From NCBI RefSeq assembly GCF_905220565.1, contig NC_059403.1:1612001-1676000 (forward strand): 64,000 nt of DNA, read 5' to 3'. The DNA is from Melitaea cinxia (lineage: Eukaryota; Arthropoda; Insecta; Lepidoptera; Nymphalidae). Below the pieces are notes generated by a model. It saw nothing but the letters and a program-made list of their open reading frames with translations. It ran no database searches and was not told the origin of the DNA. A program made the translations under genes and the position numbers. Within the stretch, counting starts at the first letter, position 1. Each line of letters opens with the position of its first letter. Shown piece after piece: positions 55,100-64,000 of the stretch.

Positions 55100-58000
55100 A
55101 ATTTAAAGTTTATCCATTTATCTTGTAATGTACAGCCTCTGAAAGGATAATCGAAAGTAAGACGTATTTATTCCAGTCGGTTAATGTGAGTGCAGACTTA
55201 GATTAAACACATACATACGCTTTCCGCTTCCGAATAGTGTTATTCGAAATTCGAATGAAAACTAAAGACGGGGCAATTTTTCTGTTATTTTCCATTAAAT
55301 GTTACATAATATATACTTAGCAAGTATGTTGAAGAATTTTGTTGATCTTTTTGTACAGTTTAAATAGTAAAAGCCGGGCTCACTCAAAGTAAAAAGATGA
55401 GTGGATAATAACAGAAATATTGTCGATTTTAAGACTTTATCATCGAATTAATAATAAAAAAATATGAAAAAGATTAAAATATTCCTTCGCTCTACATACG
55501 TATCAGGAAAATGTCGCACGTATCCTCATTTTCCTTCAAACGGCTTAGCCCCGTGGACATCCCAATTTAAGCTCTTTTATGTAAAATTGGCTTTCACTAA
55601 TCCTTGAATGCTTAGGAAATGTGAAAAGGAACGGAAATATCATTTTTGCGAAATAGTAACGACACTTTTTAGCGGGTGTAATGTAACATTTTTTTATTTT
55701 ATTTTATCTGTTGAAATTGAAATGCAAAAAAAAAGTTGCAGTGCATTTAACACATGTTGGATATTTTTATAACAAGAGCAAAAGTTATAATGGTTATGGT
55801 AAGCACTTGATGAATAACAGTTTCAGTGTATAAAATAAAATTATTTCCAGAATATTCTCTTTCTCTTCAATTTAGACTCGAGCAACTAAAGCATTCACGT
55901 GTTTCTTTTAATTCAACATAAATTTGATATCTTTCATAAATCTTTTATAAATATACTCGAACTAAACAATACATAATTAAGATATAAGGAAAAACAATGC
56001 GGTTATAAAAGTAATCGTAAACGATATTGTATTGAACCTGCGGATCGCGTCTGCGGAAGATCCTTAGGAGTCACGCCCAAGGCGCAATATTGAATTTAAA
56101 ATTTGTCTTTACGTTTAACGCTCTTATTGAGATGCAATAGGTGTCATATTATAGTAGGGAAACTGGTTATGTGTTATTTATGGTGAAGTGCATCCGACAT
56201 AATATATTGAGGTCGCATGAGTGATTCTACCATAGATGACTCTACATGGCTGACCTTAGTTCGTATAAATTTATTAAATTTTTGCCTTGTCTGATGTTTG
56301 GAAATAGGTTTGCATAACATATTTTATTCATTTACGGGTACAAATCAATCCAAAATATTTATATATTATTAATGTTAACAAAAAGTGATATTCTGTAAAC
56401 ATCAAAAATATTTCGCTGCTAAAAGGTACTTCAATATAAATAATGTTTAGTAAAAAACGAATAACCTCGAATTTTTTTTATTTTTTTACACTTCTCGAAC
56501 GTCTCAAATACATGATTCGATTACCAAAGAAAACGTTTATATTATAATTTATATAACTTGTAGCTATTTATAACGGTTACTACAGAACGTGCATATTAAG
56601 CACTCTTGTTATGTGGCGAGAGCAAAAATGGTCTTTTTAAAACTAATTTATTTATTAACACTTTTAATAGTAACTTTTAATATAAAGAAACTTAATTAAT
56701 AGAAATAGTAATACGATCAAAGAAACAGAGTACTGATATAGTTAGGAGTTGGAAATAGAATGCGTGATTTCGGGAGTCCTGGAGTATTTATGGGACTTGG
56801 AATAGGACGGAATAGGATGGAATAGGATATACTTACTTACTAACCACTCTACATAAGAAATCCGCTCTCACACAATTAAGGGTTTAAAGTACATATTGTT
56901 CACATTCTAATAGTGATTAACTGATTACATGCTAATAGAAGTAAATAGTAAATATTGCTTATCACTAACTAAAGACTAAAGGTTACAAGACATGATATGG
57001 AAGTAAGTAACATTAATAGATTAGTTTATATTATACATTATATATTATAGCAATAGGTATGGGTAGCTTATATAACACTCTGACTTGAAACAGTGAACAT
57101 ATTCTTCATTACACAAAGCTCTCTTATATTAGCATGACTTCAAAATGGGTAAATAATAAAAGAGCTGTACACTGCTACTGCTGTGTGCTGCACAAGATAA
57201 AATCTAAAAATTTTTTTTTATAAATTTGTATATCATCCTGCATTCTTCATAAGTCTTCTCAATGATTGTATTTGTAATTATTCATTGCAATAAATAAATA
57301 AAATCGACCCGTGCGATAGTCATTGATTTAATCACACACAAAATGCTTTTTATACATTCAGCTTCAAGAATAAGTGAGAATTGACAAGACATTTTAGTCT
57401 CATAAAATTCATATGAATATCCTAGAGTTCCTAGACGACTCGAGCTTCTCGTTGTCTTTCAAGTTTTCATTTGAAATGAGAAAACTTCTCGTGAAAATTT
57501 CTTAATAACAATAGCTATCTAAATAAGAATGTAAAATGTTATCTCCAAACAAAATTTGTTATAACAGATTTTATTAAAAAGTTACAATAAAATCTTTTTG
57601 GTGATATTATTTGTAACTGGCTGGTTTTGATACCATGAAAAGGCGACATTTTTAAAAAGGTATTCAAAAGTAAACAACAGTTTCGGTTTTTTAATGAGAA
57701 TTCCCAAAATGTCTCTAGCAACGGAATCCTGTCACTACCTACACGATGACGGCAACTTATCGAACACAATAATACATGTATATTTTAATTAATTAATGTA
57801 AATAAATATGTAAAATCTTACCTTGAATTTCTATATTAAATACGAAAAAACTTTATCCCCGACCTAATACATTGTTACTAGTCCTTTCCTAACAAATTAA
57901 TTACAAGCTTTCAAGGTAAGCCAGAGGGATTTGTAGATATACCCACATATTGTGTTATCCAATACAATATAATACCATATTGTGTTGGACAAGGTTGCAA

Positions 58001-58284
58001 TAATTTAAAAATGTTATACTGTTAACAGTCACATCCTAATAAATATGCTTGTTCTCAAACAAAATAAATAACTTCAGTTTACAGTGACAATTGTAGTACT
58101 ATACAAAATCTACATATTAATACGTGAAGCAAAATGTTTGTACCCTTTTTTACGAAAATTGTGCAGACGGAAGAGTATAAAATTTCGTACACTTATAGTT
58201 TATATAGAGGAGTGCAGAATGCTAATATTTATTTTAAAATTATGCATAATTTTTTTTATAAAATAAGAAAAAAAATTACACAAG
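55100..58284. other. Long AT-rich spacer, no confirmed gene
   Basis: Over 3 kb with no supported exon. There is a short tandem at about 56800-56828 (ggaataggat/cggaatagga). 57840-57880 contains the reverse complement of 'attaggtcggggataaagtt', which resembles a mariner-type terminus, but no second end was found. Confidence 0.5.
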
Positions 58285-58400
58285 AGATCGCTGTACGCGA
58301 TAAGGCCGCCTTTGCATACATTATTTGTTTTTGTATCTAATCGTTCTAAAATTTATCTTCTTTTTTGTGTGTGTAATACAGTTTATTAAATAAATAAATA
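58285..58400 (+). repeat. LINE-type 3' tail
   Basis: 'gagatcgctgtacgcgataa' followed by 'ggccgcctttgcatacatta', ending in (aaat)n. This is a common lepidopteran non-LTR tail. Confidence 0.65.
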
Positions 58401-58639
58401 AATCTTCTTTTTTTAACTCTCAAATGATTAATTTATATTTACAAACGTAGATTTCAGTTAATGATTTCGTACAGAGAAGCTATGTTATAAAGATACAAAA
58501 ATGTGCAATTAGATACTTTTCATAAGTCATAACTAACACTCCATTTTTAGTACGACCTTCCTATATTCTATTACACACATATTTCACTTTTGTTCGCTTG
58601 AGATGAAAATGACCCTTATATATTTTTTTCTAATTTTTA

Positions 58640-58760
58640 CGCGAATTTCCTCCTCCTCCCGTCCTCACGTAACCATGGTTGCTGTAAAGTATCCGAAACG
58701 TCGGGCATTTAAAAAACTTCATAAACTGCGATGAAATCCGAAAAAGTTGTTTCGTTATAA
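58640..58760 (+). mobile_element. Penelope-like element terminal fragment
   Basis: 'taaccatggttgctgtaaag', 'tatccgaaacgtcgggcatt', 'tgcgatgaaatccgaaaaag' and 'ttgtttcgtta' match the 3' end at 46850. No coding sequence is attached. Confidence 0.7.
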
Positions 58761-59307
58761 TAACCTTTGTAATTAAACATTGATTATATGTATTTACACT
58801 GCTTTCTTAAATAAATACTAATTTTATCTTGCCATTTCTATTTCTGATAATATAAGTTCAACAATAATTTCAATTGAAATGATAAGGTTTGAGACTTATA
58901 AATGATATGCGATTTTATTTTTATATATCATTTCATCATTTTTCATTTCATTTCAGTTAAAATCATATGCAGCTACTAGTCTGTTTTATATTGAAACACG
59001 TCGTCGCGACGTCCGTCGAATGGTCTCGTACAACCAAAGCATTGAAAATCGGATTATGAGAAATTTCTGATTGAAGCTTAGTAGACAGACTGTCTTAAAC
59101 CAGGCTTTATACCATGTATATTTTATTACCAGCTCCCTTATTGCCTTATTTCTCAAACACAAATTGTTGTACCTAAGTGTAGACATTTTGATAATGTGGA
59201 TTTTATTCGTGTTAAATACTTACTTTTAAAATGTCTGAAAAATATTTTATAATTTATAATATTCAAAAAGTATGGGCGTTAGCTTCGACACTCGATAAGA
59301 GATTACT
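58761..59307. other. AT-rich spacer, no gene seen
   Basis: The 66-codon minus frame at 58986 has no splice context. Confidence 0.45.
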
Positions 59308-59635
59308 CACTTCAGCCTATCGCAATCCACTGCTGGACATAGAGCGCCCCAAGTTCGCGTCAAAAATGGTGTGAACTCATGTGTTTTGCCCATAGTCACC
59401 ACGCTGGGCAGGCGGGTTGGTGACCGCAGGGCTGGCTTTGTCGCACCGAAGACGCTGTTGTTTATCTTCGGCCTGTGTATTTCAAAGCCAGCAGTTTGAA
59501 GGTTATCCCGCCATTGGTCAGCTTTTTAAGTTCCAAGGTGGTAGTAGAACTGTGTTATCCCTTAGTCGCCTCTTATGACACCCACGGGAAGAGAGAAGGT
59601 GGCTATATTCTTTACCGCCGTAGCCATACAGCCTT
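59308..59635 (+). repeat. Family A SINE-like repeat, full length
   Basis: From 'actcacttcagcctatcgca' to 'taccgccgtagccatacagc'. The 60-codon frame inside is an artefact. Confidence 0.9.
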
Positions 59636-59701
59636 AAAAATTAAAATAATCCAATAAATAAATCAAATTATAATAATTAAGTCACTATCAGCGACACTTA
59701 A

Positions 59702-61028
59702 CGCCCGGTTTCCGAAAGGCTGATCAATGCTGAAATTAACAAAACATCTGTCAAATCTCTTGTTAAGCATGAAATGAGTTGCTAAAAGCATGGTTAACTA
59801 CTTAATTTAATCATACTGTCAGTTGACATAACTGTCAAATTTGACTCTGGAATCGTATGTTAACCGCCATTTTGGGTTTCTGAAACGCGAATTAAGCTAT
59901 AATCATTGATCAAACGTCTGTCAAATACTCGGTCCACTAATCGGTGTATATCGGCGAATTAACTTAAGGAAAACAATTATTTTCTACGTGAAACTACATT
60001 TTGGTTCTTTAAAGGTATATAAAACATATTTATAACCAAGTTTTATATATGTAATGTATGTTTTATCTTATAATAGTCTACATTTTGGTCTTGATAAACT
60101 AAAATTTTTTGTTCTTTGTTGTAGCTTACAGAGATGTCTATTATTATTACGAAGAAGATACTGGTCAAAGTTCAATAATAAATAAAAACACTTCAGTTCG
60201 GTCATCTCTATTATTGACACATTTTAATCGTTAAGTTTTAAATTTGATTACTAACAATATATAAATAATAGGGAATTTAAAAGAAAAGGTCATAAAAATA
60301 TATATCTAAATATACATTTATAGGAACTATTAAAAAAATACTTATAATTACTTAATAACTAAAATTTGAAACAAGCTATTATAATTATAATTACTTTATC
60401 ATATTTTCATCTTACTATTTTCTACTAATTTTTTTTTTTAAATCAGTCTACAATATTCTGATAATTTTTTTTTTTCTAAAGATGCTCTTCGTCTTATTTT
60501 CATGATATTGTTTTTTTTTTAAATAATAATAAATAAATAAATATCTTATAACATACATTTTTTATAAATATACAAAGAAATAATAGATATATAAATATAT
60601 AAATACAAATATTACACCCAGACTCAGACGGGAATCGAACCCGCAACCCGCGGAACAGAAAGCAGGGCCACTACAAACTGTGCCAACGGGCTAGTCAGTT
60701 ATTGTTTTTAGGAACTATTTCCTTTTATTGTATCTTCCTTAGATGTTTATATGATGCTTTATTAGATGTTTGAGTATTATCATATGTACTAAATAACATC
60801 ACAACTAACAATTTCTGTAGGTTTTGATACATCACAAATATATAAAATAATATTTAATTATGTTACATGACCACATGTTACAAACCGAATGTCAAATCAA
60901 ACTAATCGAGGACTAGCTAATTTTGCTGTGAATGACGTTTCAGCAACTCCAATTGATTTGACTTCCGTTTTAAATCTAACAGCCGATTAGTAGACCTATA
61001 CTTTGACAAACGTTTCAGAAACCGGGCG
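59702..61028. mobile_element. PIF/Harbinger-like non-autonomous element with TAA target duplication
   Basis: Inverted termini CGCCCGGTTTCCGAAA at 59702 and TTTCAGAAACCGGGCG ending at 61028, flanked by TAA at 59699-59701 and 61029-61031. A 3-bp TAA/TTA duplication is the PIF/Harbinger hallmark. The 1327-bp interior is AT-rich and non-coding, and hosts a family D SINE. Class assignment rests on the duplication and the ends only. Confidence 0.65.
60585..60698 (-). repeat. Family D tRNA-derived SINE nested in the PIF-like element
   Basis: 'cagacgggaatcgaacccgc' (T-arm complement) and 'ctgtgccaacgggctagtca' (A-box complement), preceded by AT-rich tail sequence. Confidence 0.85.
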
Positions 61029-61031
61029 TAA

Positions 61032-61423
61032 GCCTCAGTGTCACTCAGCGTCGATGTTAGTTGTTTTACACGTTTTCACTCTATTATAATTTATCTTTTA
61101 GTTTTGACTTTGGAACTACAAAAGTTATTGAATAATCGTTAAAATTAGATACTAGCAGGTACATTGAGACTGACGTGTCTGTGTAACAAGTACCTGAATC
61201 TAAATAAATGAAAATTACTCGCAAAGCGTGTTAAATAACGATGGATATTTTAATTTTTTTATACGACATGAAAGGTAATCTAACACTTGTCATAGTCCAA
61301 TAAAGGTTCGTACGAAATGAAATAAATTTGGTAAAATTACGCAGAATTAATTACGCAAAATTATTGGAAAATTTCTAAAAGCGTACACACAACGGCTGTC
61401 GGTTCTGCTCGTTAAATAATATA
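61032..61423. other. Spacer, no gene seen
   Basis: Nothing recognised. Confidence 0.5.
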
Positions 61424-61715
61424 ATTGTGTTTGCTCGCCAACGAATAAAAAACCTACTTCAATTACACCAACATGTACAACATCAAGCACAAAGTAGACA
61501 GAAAAATATTGAAAATACGCGTTTTCAAAGATTACTCAAAAATTAGAGATCAGATCTCGATTAAATTTAAATGGGACCACGTGACACGCACCAACCAACT
61601 TTTGATTAAAATAAATATAAAAATCGGTCCAACCAGTCGGAAATTCTGAGGTAACAATATAACACAAAAAAAAAACACAATTGAATTGAAAACCCTTTTT
61701 GGAACTCGGTTAATA
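61424..61715. repeat. Family E repeat
   Basis: 'aattgtgtttgctcgccaac', 'tttaaatgggaccacgtgac' and 'gaaaacccttttt'. It lacks the middle present in the 29870 copy. Confidence 0.7.
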
Positions 61716-61837
61716 ATAAAATTATTGTATGCGAACGGTGTAGCCCTTTACGACTTTTTACAGGTTACAAAACAAGTTATTGTTTACGCGTGATTTTTGA
61801 TATACGAACGTATAAGTATCTGCGTCGTTTTCATATT

Positions 61838-61970
61838 ATGCTAGCTAACCCGACAAACGTTTTCCTGTCTTAACTATGAATATTCAACTCGAATTGGTAT
61901 AATTGATAATAAAAATAAAAATTATTAAAAAAAAGTGTATTAGACAGACTAAAATTCTAGAAATAACTGA
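61838..61970. repeat. RTE-like LINE tail fragment
   Basis: 'ctagctaacccgacaaacgt' then 'tttcctgtct' is a diverged version of the tail starts at 2683 and 24815. Confidence 0.5.
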
Positions 61971-62090
61971 GCCACTTTACGAATTCTTAAAAAGTATTAA
62001 TTCATTTATAGTAACAAGTCATAGGTTGTAGAAATTTAATCTGTGTTAATCATAATGTTGATATGAAAATTAAAATAAAGCTATCAACAA

Positions 62091-62412
62091 TAATTGTGTT
62101 TGCTAGCAAACGAAAAAAAAATACCGACTCCAATTACATCGACAAGTAATACAACGTAAGTAGACGAAAAAAATTAACAGACGCTCTAGTCATCGCAACG
62201 ATTTTCGAGGGTTCTCTTCGATTTCTCTGGGAATTAATCATCTGATCCTGGTTTCCTTATCATGCTCATCACCGTTAGGATATCTCCTTTTCAACAAAAA
62301 AGAATTATCAAAATCAGTTCATAAACGACGATGCTATCCACGAACATAAAAAAATATACATATACCTACGGTCGAATTGAGTAACCTCGTCCTTTTTTGA
62401 AGTCGGTTAAAA
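62091..62412. repeat. Family E repeat
   Basis: 'aattgtgtttgctagcaaac', 'gagggttctcttcgatttct', 'gatcctggtttccttatcat', ending 'cctttttt' then 'gaagtcggttaa'. Confidence 0.72.
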
Positions 62413-63219
62413 AATTGAGAAAATTGTGGAAAAAATTAAAATTTAATTCATTTGTCAAATAATTATGTATATATACAGACACATATTAAAATTACATAAT
62501 GATAGTGTCCCTAATTTATTTTACATAAGCTTGAACTAGCGTTGAATCTTTTGTTCCAGCTTCCGACTCACATTTCATATACTGCAAACATCAATTTGCA
62601 CAAAAATGAATAATAAAATGTACGCTTACAGAGATTTTCATTTAAATTGTAGACAGTTGTCACATGCTGTATGCCCTTGTTAATGCAAATTTTTAATTAT
62701 GGTTATTATAAAGCAAAGCAATGCAAATTAATATTATTTTCTTTGTGTATTTTATTGAATTATAAATGAGTATTTACTTAGAATATAATGTGACTTGAAG
62801 ATCTTTTGTTTTGATGACTCACCAAATAAACCATTTCTATTTCTGAATCAGTTAAACAAACTACGATATAACGAAGTACGATTTAGTGCATTAACCGAGT
62901 TTAAAGTTTGTTTTATTCTATTTCTTATAAATGTATCTAAAGTTTTATACATTATGCAAACACCTAATTATCAAGAAGAAAGTGTGTACTTATGATTATA
63001 ATACAAATATTAAATAATCTCAATAATACTATCATTTCAAGGAAATCACAACGTAATTTGAGCAGTACGTTATTTATTAATTATTATAACTAAATTGTCT
63101 TATCAATGTATTTTTCGGATCATCGGATATTAAAGACTTTGGTTTAAACATTTGATATCCATCGTAGAATCTAAACAGGTAAATATTATTTTAGAAAAAT
63201 TTAAAATGTTAAACTCAAC
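62413..63219. other. AT-rich spacer, no gene seen
   Basis: The short plus frame at 62795 is unsupported. Confidence 0.5.
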
Positions 63220-63579
63220 AGCCACTTGGATCGATTCCCTGTACGATTTATACATAAACGGCGAGACCGGCGGACCCCCCGTCTAGCAGGGGTGAGACGA
63301 GTGACCTTGCTGCACCCTTTCCGGCACGTATTCATTCATTACTAACGGTTCCGATTCGCAACAGATTTTTAAAACGAGATAATTATCGTCTCAAGGTGTA
63401 TGAATCTATTAATCGCAGTCCGCAGGTTGTCAATAACAGTGACGTATTGTGGTGACACAAGCAGGATCGGCAGCCCGGTAGGCAGAGACCGCGAGTCACG
63501 CACGGTGAGGTGCTCGAGCGTCAGTCACATCGCTCGCGCCGCCCGCGCTGCACGCTTCCGAGTCGGACTTCCAGCGAAT
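63220..63579 (+). promoter_or_regulatory. Promoter and 5' UTR of the yellow-family gene
   Basis: GC content rises sharply at about 63260. An initiator-like TCAGTC lies at 63521-63526, giving a leader of about 57 bases if used. No TATA box at the expected distance was found. The two ORFs covering 63496-63759 are shadows of the leader and the gene. Confidence 0.45.
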
Positions 63580-64000
63580 ATGATTCTTATACTGCTCATC
63601 GCCATCGTCGGCGCCGCGACCGCTCAGCAATCGCCTCGTCCGCCGGGTCCACACCGGGAACAGTTCCGGGTCATTTACGAGTGGCGAACGATAGACTTCG
63701 AGTGGGAAACACCAACTGATCGCGAAACCTACCTCAACACCAGTCGATACATCCCCCAAAATGTATTAATATCGGGAATAAACTTTTACGATGATAAAAT
63801 CTTTCTAACTCTCCCGCGTATGTTGGACGGTGTACCGGCCACCCTCGCCTACATTCCTGCACAACAAAACGATACCACGGCCCCGAAATTGATACCGTTC
63901 CCTAGTTGGAGTGATAACGAGATCGGTAATTGTGATGCTCTACAGTTTGTGCAAAATATCGAGATTGATCGTAATGGCTTGATGTGGATTTTAGACAACG
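63580..64000 (+). CDS. Yellow/major royal jelly protein family, N-terminal part (cut by window end)
   Basis: The ATG at 63580 begins a frame open to the window edge (140 codons). Residues 1-15 (MILILLIAIVGAATA) are a signal peptide with cleavage before QQSP, so the product is secreted. Conserved yellow-family blocks follow: VIYEWRTIDFEWE (about 32-44), YIPQNVLISGINFYDDKIFL, then LPRMLDGVPATLAYIP, KLIPFPSW, GNCDALQFVQNIEIDRNG and MWILDN at the end. The Cys in GNCDAL is the family's first conserved cysteine. Family members act in cuticle melanisation and related dopamine chemistry, mostly as beta-propellers of about 400-450 residues, so two thirds is missing here. Codon use is richer in GC than in its surroundings. 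The exact yellow subfamily (for example -c, -d, -e, -h) cannot be fixed from this piece. Confidence 0.93.
   Translation, partial: MILILLIAIVGAATAQQSPRPPGPHREQFRVIYEWRTIDFEWETPTDRETYLNTSRYIPQNVLISGINFYDDKIFLTLPRMLDGVPATLAYIPAQQNDTTAPKLIPFPSWSDNEIGNCDALQFVQNIEIDRNGLMWILDN

Noticed and set aside
57840..57880. Mariner-type terminus
   Set aside because: One end only ('attaggtcggggataaagtt' in reverse). No partner end or transposase was found.
1..64000. CRISPR array, operons or prokaryotic features
   Set aside because: Spliced exons, SINEs, LTR and Penelope elements show eukaryotic DNA. Tandem repeats here lack the repeat-spacer pattern.

Overview
The window looks like an intergenic and intronic stretch of a lepidopteran genome, probably a butterfly. 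It is AT-rich, has isolated short exons, and is saturated with short interspersed repeats typical of Lepidoptera. These include tRNA-derived SINEs, RTE-like LINE tails carrying the 'actagctg...' boundary, and MITEs. The organism call rests on repeat flavour and on one recognisable insect-type gene, so it is an inference and not a species identification.

Genes. The only protein-coding gene recognised by family is the 5' end of a yellow/major-royal-jelly-protein gene at 63580-64000 (+), cut by the window edge. A tRNA-Glu(TTC) lies at 47185-47256 (-). Three minus-strand open exons look real because each runs from an ATG in good context straight into a consensus 5' splice site: 4971-5080, 18174-18544 and 47963-48096. 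All three end in phase 2, so they could be alternative first exons of one long gene transcribed leftward. Weaker first-exon candidates lie at 15907 (+), 17005 (+), 36092 (+) and 38117 (-). No downstream exons were recognised in the window.

Mobile DNA, left to right. A fold-back element with 179-180 bp arms (8079-8839) is followed by five 118-bp tandem repeats. At 10844-11913 lies a Ginger-like DNA transposon with TGTTG termini, a TATA target duplication, a decayed integrase remnant, and terminal arrays of a 20-bp palindrome spaced every 28-30 bp. Other elements are a 277-bp MITE (35086-35362), a SINE-split minisatellite (39459-39849), and a TTAA-flanked piggyBac-like MITE nested in another repeat (44672-45163). 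There is also a Penelope-like element remnant with a GIY-YIG endonuclease (46116-46965) and two further Penelope ends. A 5064-bp BEL/Pao LTR retrotransposon (50031-55094, minus strand) has apparently identical LTRs, a 5-bp target duplication and an intact Gag-protease ORF, but its reverse transcriptase core and RNase H are deleted. A PIF/Harbinger-like 1.3-kb element (59702-61028) has a SINE inside it. Four recurrent SINE or short-repeat families (here called A, B, C and D) and one 'ccgacttc'-ended family (E) account for about 35 further insertions.

The most interesting items are the iteron-ended Ginger-like element, the young internally deleted BEL element that kept Gag-protease and both terminal signals, and the set of phase-matched candidate first exons. 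Coordinates of diverged repeats are approximate. All family names come from recognising motifs by eye, not from database searches.
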